Shown here: positions 23,460 to 35,520 of the stretch, piece after piece | Position numbering within the stretch: the first letter of the stretch is position 1 | Layout: each line of letters begins with the position of its first letter | From: Psococerastis gibbosa | Taxonomy: Eukaryota; Arthropoda; Insecta; Psocodea; Psocidae | Length of the DNA: 64,000 bases | Reading direction: 5' to 3' | Assembly: GCA_963971405.1 (NCBI GenBank) | Contig: OZ020491.1 | Coordinates: forward strand, 7,682,855 to 7,746,854 | Notes under the pieces: generated by a model | The model's input: only the letters and a program-made list of their open reading frames with translations | Told to the model about the DNA's origin: nothing | The model's database searches: none | Position numbers and translations under genes: made by a program

Positions 23460-23882
23460 ATTTTTTCCCCGCGAAAATTTCCCCCTAAAAACGCGTTTTT
23501 TTCGTCGAAAATGGGAATTTTTTCGAGTTACTGCACGGTTTTACTTTTTGAGTGATCCAGAAGCAGTCAGGTATGGCTTAGATGGGAGACTTGGGGGAAC
23601 GTTGGCCAAAGGTTCACCGAATACCGCTACGAAGCCATTTTGACCTTAGTGGTTCTGGAATTTTTTTTATCGGGTTTTCGGCAGTATAGGAAAACCAATG
23701 TATAAAGGTCGAAAATGGGAAAATTAGGCTCTGATTTCGGGAAAAGGGTCATTTTAAAAAAATTTCTTCTCCTCCGGACAATAACAAACACCACAGAAAA
23801 AAAAAATAGTGAAATCGGTCCAGCCGTTCATGCGTGATGCTTTGACACAGGGAAATAGGGATTCATTTTTATATATAGAGAT
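23460..23882 (+). repeat. Probable non-LTR retrotransposon 3' end
   Basis: Ends with GAAATCGGTCCAGCCGTTCA followed by a short A+T-rich tail (TTTATATATAGAGATGG), a form typical of RTE-like 3' termini. No protein is readable. Confidence 0.5.
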
Positions 23883-24245
23883 GGGTAAAGGTCAATGGCA
23901 ATCAGCTCCGCCCTAATTGTTCGATGACTGTGAGGCCCCTGCCTCTAACGCAGACAACGTAAGTCGAACAGACCTTATATTTTATTATAATTTATTTATT
24001 TATATTTTTATTAAATTAATACTTAAGTTACAGAGATTTGGCCCATTCAATTGGCTGAGGACTATTTCAGACACCATATTATAAGGTTTTTTATTTATCT
24101 ATTTCGTTATAATTTTTCCATGAATTAAAAAAGCCCCTGCACCAAAACTAGAAAAAAATGACGTAGTTCATGGCCGTGGCCTGGATTTTTTTTCGAGGGG
24201 GGGGGGGTTGAAATAGCAATTGAATGTAGCAATTAATCTTTTTAA

Positions 24246-24640
24246 CTTAAGAGGATATGCTACGTAGAAAATGAGCACCCCAAAATTTGTTGTTTTTATT
24301 GACGTTTTATTTTTTTTATTTAATTAACAAGGCAAGTCATTAAAGATTTGGCTCATGGAAGTTGTCGAAGACTACTTCGTGCATCATATAATAGGAAATA
24401 TTAAACTTTTGGTACCTTGGTTCTTCCATAAATGCCAGAACAGACAGGACTAGAATTTCGCGTATTCTGGGATTTTTGGAAGAACTACGAAACCGAAAAG
24501 TAAAAATACCCGATTATATGATGCACGAAGTAGTCTTCTACGACTTACATCAGCCAAATTTTTAATAACTTGCTGAGTTAATTAAATAAAGAATAAAAAT
24601 ATTTAATTTTGGGGATGCCAATTTTCTATATAAGTATACT
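24246..24640. repeat. Foldback element, family D, copy 1
   Basis: Long inverted arms: CTTAAGAGGATATGCTACGT outside, AGACTACTTCGTGCATCATA inside. The right half is the complement. The same element recurs at 26268-26650. Confidence 0.8.
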
Positions 24641-26267
24641 AAATTAAATTTTAAGAAAATATAAACCAACCTAATTTGAGGTGATCCAGGGGTGTCCAAT
24701 TTTATCGGTAAGCTTCCTCTGAAGTCTATACTGAGGAAATCCCTATTTCTTATTTGATTGAACCTAAACCTACAAGCTTCCGCAATTTGGTTTTATTTAT
24801 ATGTGACTCCCTAACCCATCGCTTTCCGCACGACTTGTCTGCCTCTATGCTGGGCATCACTGAAATCTATAGGCTATCCAAATCCAATGGAGGAACGTTT
24901 TTAATAGTTAATAGATCTCTGAGTTTATTTACACTTTCATGTATTTTTATGATTGTAAAATCAGATTTGTCGACCCCTTTCAAATATTGAACGCGTTTTG
25001 ATGCAGTGAAGAAAAACTTGATGTGAAGTATTCATACATGCGACGTATTGACGTATTGTGCAACCCCTTGGCTATATAATCCGTTATACTTAAAGCTGTA
25101 TAGGATATTTTGCATAATATTAAAACAGGTTCCGATTTAATTATGAGAAATAAAAGTTACAGAATAATTCAGTTTTTTTTATATGAAATGAAAAATCAAC
25201 CCCTATTTTAAGGGACGCATATAACCTCACCTTGTCGTCGCGATTTTTCGTTTTTGCACTATCCCCATTCGGCGATGTCGCTCCATTTATTTTCTCATTC
25301 AGATCCGCCATTTTTTTTTAAACACTGCCTAGTAGGCAACTACCCGAGGAAATCCACAACTATATTATCGTAACTTGCCGCACTCTCGCTAGATATGGTG
25401 TGCTAGCGCAATGAACAGAACCGTACGAATAGGAAAAGGAAATTAGAGTGTGGTCTGACGAACGGATGGGTACAGTCCTTGCATGTTGCGAAGGACGTTC
25501 ATAAGGTAAATATAGATGCAATGGTACTGATTTCAAGGGTGCCTTACTGCCTTGTTCAGTGGGCTAGTGGTGTCCAAATTTTTGGGAGCGCTGGAAATGG
25601 GCTGGAACCGTGCGGAACGGAAGGGGCGCCGCTATCATTGATTCTGGAATGGTTTGAATGGTTGCGTGTAAAGGTTGTGGTTCAATGTAGGAGAGATGAC
25701 GTGTCATTCGAGCCCGCCAAAAATGTTTTTGAATTTTGAGGCCACCAGCTTCGTATTTTCAATGGCTGGTGAAAGGTGACATGGTGAGAGGCCCCAGAAA
25801 TTTCAAAATACATTTTTTGCGGGAAGTGAGCATCCCATCTCACCTATGTCGAAATCTAGTGGTTGCTGGAAAGGGGGGAGGTGATATAAAAACCGAATTT
25901 ATAGTTACTTTATTGCGCAAGACAGGTTTCGACCCAAAATTTGGGACATTCCTGGGGATAGGCCAAGAAGAAGAACCGTTGAATGACTTGAATGCTCAAT
26001 TTAATCGTTTATAATCCTATAGTCGTATCTTTTGAATTTTTCATGTAAGTTTATAGTTAAAGTGGTTTTTTTAACAGAGGCGTAAAGTTTTAGAATGATG
26101 GCGGGGGCAAAACTAGGTAAACCTTATGACGTCATCAGGCAGGATTTAATATATAGATATTGCTGCAAACGGGACCATGAAGTATGAACCATGTCTTACA
26201 ATGCTCGAGGCTGGGGGGGGGGGCTTTGCCCCCCCCCCCCCCAAATGAGTTGGGGGCAAGTTGGACC
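24641..26267. other. No recognised gene; eroded repeats
   Basis: Two open frames (25479-25739, 25736-26014) have no family resemblance, no splice context and biased composition. 26200-26245 is a G run facing a C run, part of a polyG/polyC element. Confidence 0.5.
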
Positions 26268-26650
26268 GCATGCCACATAGCAAATTAGCACCCCAAAATT
26301 CGTTGTCTTTATTGACTTTTTATTTTTTATTTAATTACCAAAGCTAGTTATTAGAGATTTGGGTCATGTAACTTGTAGAAGACTACTTCATGCATCATAT
26401 AATAGGAAATATTACATTTTTGGTACCTTAGCTCCTTCATAAAAAATCATTGGGGACTAAAATTTCGCGTAAAATAAAATTTCCTGAAAAACTACTAAGC
26501 CGAAAAGCACAAAAATACCCGATTACATGATGCACAAAGTACTATAGTTAATCGAGCCAAATTTTTAATAACTTGGTGAATTAATTAAATAAAAAATGAA
26601 AAGTATTTAATTTTCGGGTGCCAATTGTCTATGTAGCATATCGTCTTAAG
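26268..26650. repeat. Foldback element, family D, copy 2
   Basis: Diverged copy of 24246-24640; right end ATGTAGCATATCGTCTTAAG complements the left tip of copy 1. Confidence 0.8.
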
Positions 26651-27088
26651 TTGTAAAAGTCAGGAAATTAGAAATAGAAATAAAAATGTAAATAAACTGT
26701 ATTAAAATTCAATAGAAACTTTTTTGTTTATTTATTTACTTTTTAATATTATTATTATTTTACTATTTTTATTTTTTTAATGTTATTATAATAATTTGGA
26801 ATATTTGTCCAGTTAGTAGAAAAGTAGATTATTAAATGGAAGATTCAGGTAGAAGTTCAAAGAGTAGACACAACTAAAAAGGTTTTCCTCTTATGGATAC
26901 CTACCTTCATAGGTGGGGAAAAGCGCGGCTGCCGGACATGTGGCTGACCACAACATCCCCAATAGAGCCGTGGTAGGTAAAGAGAGAGGCCAAGACCCTC
27001 ATTGGGTTGTCCTACCATCGTGTTTTTTGTTTGTTATTTATTATTGTTATTCGATTCATATTTTCCGTGGCTTTTCTCCCAGGTAACC

Positions 27089-27290
27089 GGCCGCCATACC
27101 ATGTTGAATCCAGCGGACCAGAGCAGGTTCAAAGCTGCAGATAACTTGGTCGTGTGCACAGTGCCGGTAGGGAAACATGGTAGGACTTGTCCTGGTCACC
27201 TCCGAACTAATCGTGTGACTTCATTGTGTTTCCCAAGTGGTTCGGAATCCACTATAATCAGGAGGTCCACTGTCCTATGGGCTGGCAGTC
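27089..27290 (+). repeat. Dispersed repeat, family B, copy
   Basis: Nearly identical to the complement of 34207-34437. Contains CATACCATGTTGAATCCAGC and GGTTCGGAATCCACTATAAT. An open frame runs through it in both good copies, but the copies are too alike for that to show selection. Confidence 0.8.
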
Positions 27291-27981
27291 AAGTCGGGGT
27301 CGCTCTATGGGCCCAAATGAGGCCTAAGTCGTTATTAACCCGACGAACACTACTACTACTACTTTCTCCCAGGTTTGTGAGTGTCCCTAATGCACAAAAA
27401 AACAGTATCTCGTGTAATGACTGAGAGTGAACGAGGACGAAGCATAGGAATTGTGCTTTAAATGCGGACGGAAAGATGAAGGTGTGAGGCGTAATGTGTT
27501 GTGACTATTTAATTAAAGCGTGCGTGAATGAGTGCCTCATTTTATGCGTGCTGCTCATTCTAAATTCTAATATTATCTTTCATTTAGAGTTTAGACACTA
27601 ATTATGGCTCTTGTCACGTAGAACGAACTGTACATGATCGCGATTTAAAATCAGTCAGACCGCTTCGATAAAACTACACTATACGGTATCGTACCTATAT
27701 AATTGAAACCAATATAGAGCATGGCCCAGGGCCCTAGATACAATTAGGTAGCGTATCAAGTAGGCTATATATCAATATTGTTTTAGATAGAACACCTCCG
27801 CTTGTCTTATCTTATACGGATCTGGCGTTAGGTGCATGCAGTCTTGATTGCCAATTTATGGATTAGCTATGTGTATGCAAATATGAAATTAGTTTTAGAA
27901 AAATCCTCTTTTTCTGTTATGCTGCCATCTTTACTTTTGGCGGAATTATGGTTGTGTATACTGTATGCCGAATTAAGAAAT

Positions 27982-28362
27982 AAGGCGGGGTTTCCACCGA
28001 CCTCTCATTGCAAAATGCACTTACGTCGACGTGGTAGCAGACATTCAAGACTTAGGCGGGGTTTCCAGCGACCTCTCATTGCAGAATCCAAATGACATTG
28101 AATTTTTCTTTTTATAGAAATCTATTAAAATGTTTGTACTTAACATATCCCATGACGCCATTTTTTAATTTTAGTTTGTGATTTTACTCTATGATCATTG
28201 ATCAATTTTAACTATGGCATAGAGGAAAACAAACATTTCCGACAATGTCATGTGCATTCTGCAATGCGAGGTCGGTGGAAACCCCGCCTAAGTTTTGAAT
28301 GTCTGCTACCTCGTCAACGTAAGTGCATTCTGCAATGAGAGGTCGGTGGAAACCCCGCCTAA
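27982..28362. repeat. Foldback element, long form, variant copy b
   Basis: Like the other long copies in centre and inner half, but the outer arm is a second copy of the inner-arm sequence (AAGGCGGGGTTTCCACCGAC, CATTGCAAAATGCAC) in place of the usual GACCGGCTAGGGCTATTT. Confidence 0.85.
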
Positions 28363-29015
28363 GGAGAAGTATATGGATTTTGAACTTGCCCCCTTCTCGA
28401 GAGGCCTGCACATATGGTTATTTATATGAATTTAATAAAATAAACATTGATTTTGCCCACCCCTACTGAGCTCATTCATACGTAACAATAGACGGGTGGG
28501 GCGATTTTCAACCCTCGCACCTCGTGTGCGCATGTTTGGAAAGTTTGAAAAAAACGCGGGAGTTTTAAAATTGGTTTTGCCTACGATTTTTTGCTTTTAA
28601 TATTGCTTTTAAACCTGTTTTTTTAAATCGGTATAATATTTTATGACGCTCCTTTTTTACTGCGCTTTCTTGGACTTATGATTAACTCTTACGAAGGTAT
28701 CATCAGCAGTTTTATAGCATTCATACTATCATACTAATAATAATAATTACAAACACTTTGGCCTTCCGCGTTTATTGACATCTAAATCAACAATATGACA
28801 TTGCTATGTTCAACGTCCCTATATAGAGTTCTATGTGGGAGAGATGGGGCATTCATATTGTATGTATTGACGTATTGTGTAAAGATGAAGATAGTGTAAT
28901 GATTTGAATATTATTGGACTTTGTCTCTTTGCAAATAAATGCTTATTTATTTATTTATGTTGTCCAGTGCCCTTCAAAAGCCAGACGAATTAGAGAGGCC
29001 CCCACGACAGTTGGT
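28363..29015. other. No gene seen
   Basis: A+T-rich noncoding DNA with no clear repeat. Confidence 0.5.
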
Positions 29016-29410
29016 AAGGCGCCCATTCCACCGACCGGCTAGGGCTATTTACAAAAACGGTGAAGTGGTAGCAGACATTCAAGACTTAGGTGACGTTTCC
29101 ACCGACCTAGCATTGCAGAATGCAAATGACATTGACGGAAATTAGAATTTTTCTTTTTATAGAAATCTATTAAAATGTTTGTACTTAACGTAGGCCTATC
29201 CCATGACGTCATGTTTTAATTTTAGTTTGTTTGTTTGTGATTTTACTGTAAGATCATTGATCAATTTTAACTATGGCATAGAGGAAAATAAACATTTCCG
29301 TCAATTCTGCAATGCGAGGTCGGTGGAAACCCCGCCTAAGTCTTGAATGTCTGCTACCACGTCACTTTTTTTGTAAATAGCCCTAGCCGGTCGGTGGAAT
29401 GGGCGCCTAA
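29016..29410. repeat. Foldback element, long form, copy c
   Basis: Tips AAGGCGCCCATTCCACCGAC and its partner ending GGGCGCCTAA; arms with CGGCTAGGGCTATTTACAAA; centre with TGATCATTGATC-like palindrome. Confidence 0.9.
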
Positions 29411-29494
29411 CGCGTATCTTTCGGTGTTGGGTCTGCACTTAGCTTCTGTCCTTCAAAACGCAGACGAATTATGGTGGCTCCGACGGTATTAGGT

Positions 29495-29660
29495 AAGGCC
29501 GTAGCCAGAGGGGGGGGGGGTCCTGGGGGTCCGGACCCCTCCCTAAATATTTGCAGTGTTCACTAGATAGAATGGAATTTTAAATATATTGAGGTGACTT
29601 CACCTCCTGTGACGTCAGATGGATCCCTCCCGAAAAAAAAATTCTGGCTACGGCCTTTGT
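29495..29660. repeat. hAT-like MITE with polyG tract
   Basis: Terminal inverted repeats AAGGCCGTAGCCAG and CTGGCTACGGCCTT, with candidate 8-base flanking duplications TATTAGGT and TAGTAGGT. Confidence 0.7.
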
Positions 29661-29825
29661 AGTAGGTAAAGGGTCTGCTCTTAGGTTGTAAAGGCTCACT
29701 AACACATTAACACCGCCAAATTGGGCTCAAAGAGTAGGATTGTCTTTTGCGTTGATTCGTGTAGCCTTAAAAAAGAAGTAAAATGCTAACTTACAGTATA
29801 AATAATTGTAAGCTCGTGTACTCAC

Positions 29826-30026
29826 ATGTTGCGATCCAGCTGGGCCGCCTTGTCTTACGTAGATTGGCGCGTCTAAATCGCTAACACTAGAGGAAATTGA
29901 ATTTTGGCGGGATCGTGACCGTCTTTGGTTAGAAGGGAGGACCTGTAGGAGGACAGCCTGCTGTCTTAGCGGGTGGTCCTCTTCAATGTACCCAACCTCG
30001 TCTTCCTCGTTCTTGAGCCGTGACAT
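29826..30026 (-). CDS. Glut1: Candidate N-terminal coding exon of the GLUT1-like gene
   Basis: Open segment of 67 codons starting MSRLKNEEDEVGY, hydrophilic, with a basic and Ser-rich stretch (RRSRSR, then SISSSVSDLD). The ATG lies one base after a good acceptor (gattttag at its 5' side), so a 5' UTR exon is expected further upstream. It ends at CAT followed by the donor GTGAGT, in phase 0. The first exon of the transporter body at 14428 also begins in phase 0 and lacks a start, and no other minus-strand gene lies between. Joining them gives about 537 residues with a long cytoplasmic N-terminus. Seen: splice signals, phase and orientation. Inferred: that both belong to one transcript across a roughly 15 kb intron. 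It could instead be one of several alternative first exons. Confidence 0.6.
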
Positions 30027-30027
30027 C

Positions 30028-31263
30028 CTAAAATCAGAAGTAGTATAGTAGTAAATTAGCGCACAGCAGAAACTCTGTCAACTACAAGGGCTGTTCTTAT
30101 TACAATGCAATTATAGAGGAAAAAGGTAATCTTGGGAATAGTTAAAAAAATGTATAAGCGTAAGATTCAGTATGTGGTATAGGTATAAGTTAATCTAATT
30201 ATTGTACTTGATATGAAACATTAATTATTCTGTCTACGTGATCCCTACTCGTCTAAATGGCATTGGGCACCTACAATTATTGTATTTTTCACTATTGGTT
30301 ATTTGATTAATTAAACGAATTATTATTATTATTATTAAGAGTCCCAGGCCACGGTGAGGGCCCACAGGACACGAAAATCAGAAGTAACGGTCGAAATTAG
30401 AGAATCAAGAGAAATAAACTTTAGATAACATGCTTATTTTTATATAGTTTACATTTAAAACAACGCCGTAGAAATGCGAGGCGCCAGTCACAAATCAGTT
30501 TGGCATTTGAAAACTGACTATGACATAAGAATAATTTTGGCTTGCAAATGTCTATTTTGTGTCGTTTTGTGACGCCGCGCCGAGTCTTGCCGCCAGCTAT
30601 TGACGCAGGATACAAATATTTCCACTGCTCTCAATATGACTAATGTTGACAAGCTGACAGCAACTCTGATTTAGTGTATTAAAGCCTTGGGCGTCAGCAG
30701 TTCGATCACCCGAACAGTAGAATTTTTCGGTCGTTTCCACGCTCGTTGAGGTAGTATATTATTTGACTGTTAGTGCTGCAAGCTATATCGTTACCGTTAG
30801 AAGGGCGTAACATCAAAATCAAAATTTTGACATGACTGCGTTTAAAATTACAGTCAGATACGCCGTCATATTTAAAAATTCCGCCTTATTTTTCACGTAT
30901 GATTTTTTCCCGCACATGGAAAGGTAGAACCCGTAGAACTTGCAACAAGGTCACCAAGTCTGATCATAACTCAATTTCCCCAAAAAATGTTGGTTACGCC
31001 CTTCTGACTTTAGGGTGACGGTATAAGAATCCCCCTGGGCCCTGCGCTACCTGTGAAAATTCCACTTAAAACTTAATGACAGCGAGACATTGTGCATTTA
31101 CAAAAAAGCCAAAAATAAATTGGACTCCCTTTATAATTGGTGTTACAGAAGAATGCTCAAAAAATCTTGAAGATATCTGAAAACAGGTGCTCCAAATGAT
31201 AAACGAAGGACTTTTACTATTGCCAACATAAATAAATAAATGATGAGTTTATTTTTAGCTGAG
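30028..31263. other. No gene seen upstream of the candidate transporter exon
   Basis: Upstream, on the minus strand, of the candidate transporter exon. A fragment of repeat family B (GTCCCAGGCCACGGTG) lies near 30345, beside an (ATT)n tract. A 5' UTR exon or promoter may lie here but none is identifiable. Confidence 0.5.
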
Positions 31264-31395
31264 ATCACCCTAGCGGAGTTAGGGCCATAATTAAGGCCCT
31301 CTCTAAGGGTCAGCAACAAACACAGTAGTAAAATTTACAATATCATTTGATTGGGTTGGCTTAGTAATAAAACAAAAAGTCATTATTATTATTTT
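31264..31395. repeat. SINE family A fragments in opposite orientations
   Basis: 31264-31310 is the complement of the SINE body (CTAGCGGAGTTAGGGCC); 31355-31395 is the SINE tail in plus orientation (TTGGCTTAGTAATA). Confidence 0.6.
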
Positions 31396-31501
31396 TTTAT
31401 TTGAAATTTAATTGCTGTATTTCCTTAAAACTAAATAAGCACTCACTCACTCACACACAAGCATATCCGTTAGACGAGCCTATGGGCTGGAGCACCCGAT
31501 T

Positions 31502-31932
31502 AGGCGGGTATTCCACATACGTACATCGTCAATGAAAATTATGAAATTGAAGGACATTTCAATTTTACTCTATGCCATTGTTAAAATTGATCAATGATCA
31601 ATTGATCATAGAGTAAAATCACAAACAAACTAAAATTAAAAAATGGCGTCATGGGATATGACAAGTACAACTATTTTAATTGATTTCTTTAAAAAGAACG
31701 CATTTCTGTGTAAAAATTATAATAAGGTTTAAAAAATAAGGCGACGAAGAAAACAAATACAATTTCAAGAAACTAAGGCAAACAAATTTCAAAAATTTGG
31801 CGCATACGTTTTAATAGAAAATTGTCAATTTTTGAAAAAAAAATGTGGAATGTCCGCCATCAATGAAAAATTGAAATGTCCTTCAATTTCTTAATTTTCA
31901 TTGACGATGTACGTATGTGGAATACCCGCCTT
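31502..31932. repeat. Foldback element, short-family arms with long-family centre
   Basis: Tips TAGGCGGGTATTCCACATAC and partner; arms with CGTCAATGAAAATTATGAAA; centre with AATGGCGTCATGGGATATG as in the long form. It therefore combines two otherwise separate subfamilies. Confidence 0.88.
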
Positions 31933-31984
31933 AGACACGATGGACACCTTAAGACCATAATAGTTGGCCCCATTGCGGAAGACC

Positions 31985-32110
31985 TATGAAGGAGGCCTCA
32001 AGGAAGATACGAGATGCGGAACCTATTTGGAGCTCAAAAGATTAGCCCAGGACAGAGATGAATGGAAGAGAAAATAGAAAATTTGCTGCAAACCAATCGA
32101 TAGATAAAGG
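31985..32110 (+). repeat. Non-LTR retrotransposon remnant
   Basis: Eroded relative of 14754-15010 on the plus strand, with GAGATGCGGAACCTATTTGG, CAGGACAGAGATGAATGG and CTGCAAACCAATCG. Confidence 0.6.
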
Positions 32111-32604
32111 AGACATAAAAGGGGCTCGTATATACGAATGTATTACGTCTAAGGAACATTGTCCTGTTGTATTATTTTTTCAAATAAATAAATAAATAAT
32201 TATGTATCGTTATCCTACAGTATTGGGGCATATAAGGGGAGGAGGAAATAATTTTTAGTTTCATACCTACAGTGCAGATAATTGTTTTACAAGGAAACGA
32301 ACAGATAAATCCAACAAAAGAATGAATGAAAGTTGTACCTGATAAAAAATGAGATCACAGCCGAGGCAGCACTTGACTTAGTACTAACGGCCGTCGGCTG
32401 GCTATTGTGGGGGGCTTGGCATTGGTGAATTTCGAAAATAGATGCTCAAGCTCAATGTGTTGTCTTGTCAGTAATGATCTCTTTCATATTCAAATTGTTA
32501 ACTCATGTCAGATGTTTTTTCATCGTTAAGTCTGTTTCTGTAAATTTTAATTTCTAATTATAGAAAGAATTTTGTAATTTCTATGAATAGGTTAATTTAT
32601 CGCA

Positions 32605-32710
32605 GACAAACACATTAATGAGTGCATCCGATTAACCTCTTCAATCGCCTCGCTAAGTCACCTAATAGGTACTTGTGTTGAGTTACGACATGTCTCCGAC
32701 CGAAGTCACT
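32605..32710 (-). repeat. Family C repeat, truncated copy
   Basis: Matches 19150-19220: GTGCATCCGATTAACCTCTT and GAGTTACGACATGTCTCCGA. Confidence 0.7.
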
Positions 32711-32761
32711 ATTGTCCCTGTCTATTGCATTTTATATCTATCTATCATTGTCGAGTTCCAC

Positions 32762-32984
32762 AGGTTACGGGTGTAGCGTAGTGGTACGGACTCTGGCTTT
32801 CACCCGAAAGGTTGTTGGTTCGAGTCCCACACTGGCTACATTTTCTGGCCATGCTTCGGAGGGCATGTAAAGCAGGCGGTCCCGGGCCTTCCTAGTTCAG
32901 TGCAAGGGAGGGCTTCATAGCCCTAACTCCGCTAGGGTGGCTTAGTAATAGAGACAATAAAAAGTCCTTATTTATTTATTTAGA
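32762..32984 (+). repeat. tRNA-derived SINE, family A, copy 2
   Basis: A box TAGCGTAGTGG (32774-32784) and B box GGTTCGAGTCC (32817-32827) are both intact, 32 bases apart. Body and A+T-rich tail match copy 1. Confidence 0.88.
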
Positions 32985-33544
32985 CCCTTTTAGTCTTTCT
33001 CCTTTTCGCCCTTGCAAATATACCTTCACAATACCAGATTAACAATATAGGCGAGTGAGGCGATCACTTCAAGGCGCCCGATGCCTAAAATGGGCCCGAA
33101 ATTATGGAAATTAGGGGGAGTTAGAAACCATTTTATAGTTCGTACTATTATAGGTTCTAAAGTGCGATCAGCTTGCAGAAAAGTCTGGCGTGTCCTACAG
33201 TTCGATATATTCGTATGGTCGAAGACAGTGGTTCCCAACCGGTGGTCCGCGAAACCCTGGCTATTGGTCCGCGAGAATGCCTGCAGTAACTCAATTTAGA
33301 GTTGCTGTTAACAAGAACATTAAGCCGAGAATACAATGAATTGTAAAAAACATGCGTGCCAAATTTTCACATTAATTTTCTCATACATTACAATCATACT
33401 GTAAGCTAAATATGGTGATATCCTTGAAAGCCTTCCAATTCTTTAAAAAAAAAAAAAAATAATAGATGTGAAGGGTGGTCCGCAGCGGCACATTGTCGGC
33501 CTGAGTGGTCCCCAAGCCGTCCCTGGTTGGGAACCACTGGTCGA

Positions 33545-33716
33545 AGAGGTTCACGAGGACGACGCGACGGAGGAAGGAGTACCTTGATGATGTCATGATG
33601 GACCTAGGATGCGATACCTACCTTGTACTAAAAAGGCCCACACAAGATGGACAAGAGGGGAGAAGGAGATTGAAACATTCGCTGCAAACCAATCGACAGA
33701 TCCAGAAGAAGATCTA
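33545..33716 (+). repeat. Non-LTR retrotransposon remnant
   Basis: Reads YLDDVMMDLG, YLVLKRPTQDGQEGRRRLKH and LQTNRQ, a diverged copy of the LINE tail at 14754-15010. Confidence 0.65.
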
Positions 33717-34206
33717 ATCATATCCATCGATTTTAAATGAGGGTTTGGTTTCTCATGCTTTGACAGATTGATCTGGGTAAGAAATTTTCTTAGTTTCTCA
33801 GAAAAAGAAGCCTTTTAGTAAAAACCGCGTGACGCCAGCAGCCGTGTTGTTCTTTTTGAGCTTTGGGCTCGCCAAATCTTCGCGCCCTACGTGCAACATG
33901 TTCACGCTTTCGCCCTTTTTTAATAAGTCGTATCGTTGGCGCAGCAACTTCCTGTGCTGGGAGAGGGACTCCTCAAAATATTTTCTTATGAATTTTGGGG
34001 AAGGCAGAGTCAGGTGAAGGTGCAACCCCTACGCATACAATATATAATATATGCTTTCCAAATAAGTACATTTACGCCAGAGCAGTATGAGTCTTTCTTA
34101 TCCTTTATATGGCTCTCCTAGCGAAGATTGACGATCATCATGGCAATTTGTACCTTGATGTCTGCTGCTCTGAAATGGGAAGTCATTACCTTAAGTATAG
34201 TAGTAG

Positions 34207-34437
34207 TATGGTGGGACACAGTCCCAGGCCACGGTGTGGGCCCATAGGACTCCAGTGGACCTCCTGATTATAGTGGATTCCGAACCACTTGGGAAGCACA
34301 GTGAAGTCACACGATTAGTTCGGAGGTGACCAGGACAAGTCCTACCATGTTTCCCTACTGGCACTGTGCACACGACCAAGTTATCTGCAGCTTTGAACCT
34401 GTTCTGGTCCGCTGGATTCAACATGGTATGGCGGCCG
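34207..34437 (-). repeat. Dispersed repeat, family B, copy
   Basis: Complement of 27089-27290 with few differences; extends further at the end that carries CCAGGCCACGGTGTGGGCCC. Confidence 0.8.
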
Positions 34438-35085
34438 GCAGTCATTACCTTTATTATTATTATTTACTATCTTTTGAATTAACTTATTTAGGGCGGGGGG
34501 GGGGGGGGGTCATGACAAGAAGTCTAGATTGCCTATAAGAAGCACTCTGTTTTCACAAGTTATGACTAATGCCGGCTGTATAGTTATGGAGATTGTAACC
34601 AATGATTCATATGATTAATTGATTCACATTGTACGCTAGTCTCTATCTCTATTGATAGAACCAGCTTATTGATGCTTAATTGGCATGGGGGACGTCAATT
34701 CAGGATTTATTATGAGTTATGGCTTGTGTGATGAGGGATATTGCGCTGCAAGAAATTTAACAATTTTAAATGCTAAGTCGCTATCCTTCTACTTTTTAAT
34801 CATTCTACATTATTATTTTTATTTATTTAGGGAGTTGAGCTGACATAGGTCTTGGGACCATTATTTTCTTCTTTTTCTGGCTGTACAACCCTTGATGAGC
34901 TTGATGGCCTGTCGACAACACTCCTCCAGCGATCTCGGTTTTGTTACACGCTCCACCAACTACGGACTCCCAACTCGCGAAAGTCAGTTTCCAACTCATT
35001 CTTCCAGCGTTTTCTAGGACGTCCCGCCAGTCGACTTCCTGTCATGCTTGCTTTGGACATTTTGTTCGGCATTCAAGCTTCATTC

Positions 35086-35364
35086 ATAAAGTATTTCTTT
35101 TGTTAGAAAATGGCAACTTGATCAAATTTAAATCTTCAAGAAAGTTCTTCCCCTTTAATAGAACAATTAAACTGTTTTCATGATCACTCTATTTTAATTT
35201 TACTAATTATTACATGCTCTATTGCCTCTATTTCGTATGTAATAGTTGCAATAATTTCAAATAAAATCACAAACCGATTTCTGATAGAAAATCAATTAGT
35301 AGAAATAATCTGAACAGTTATCCCAGGGGTAATTTTAATTTTTATTGCTCTACCTTCTCTCCGC
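35086..35364 (+). pseudogene. COX2: Nuclear copy of mitochondrial DNA: end of tRNA-Leu(UUR) and start of COX2
   Basis: From 35110 an uninterrupted frame of 85 codons reads MATWSNLNLQESSSPLMEQL onward to PGVILIFIALPSLR, the N-terminal part of cytochrome oxidase subunit II. It needs TGA as Trp (twice) and ATA as Met, so it cannot be expressed from the nucleus. The 24 bases before the ATG resemble the 3' end of mitochondrial tRNA-Leu, which precedes COX2 in most insects. No frameshift is seen, so the transfer is fairly recent. Flanks are retrotransposon-like DNA on the left and G+C-rich repeat DNA on the right. Confidence 0.93.
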
Positions 35365-35520
35365 AAACGGAGTTAAACCGTTTCGATTTTAAGTTAGCTT
35401 CAATTTTTTTATTTTCCACGCGCGGCGGGCCCCAATCGCATTCCTTTTTCCGGGTTAAACCCCCAAAATTGATTTTAAATATAAAAAATTCTGATCCATG
35501 ATTTTTGAGAACCTACAAGC

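Noticed and set aside
25479-26014. Two adjoining frames (86 and 92 codons) in slightly G+C-richer DNA
   Set aside because: No resemblance to known proteins, no splice signals, and the flanks are repeat DNA; probably an eroded repeat.
27002-27424. 140-codon open frame
   Set aside because: It runs through repeat family B; a second frame over 34191-34445 is the same repeat. No known domain and the copies are too similar to prove coding.
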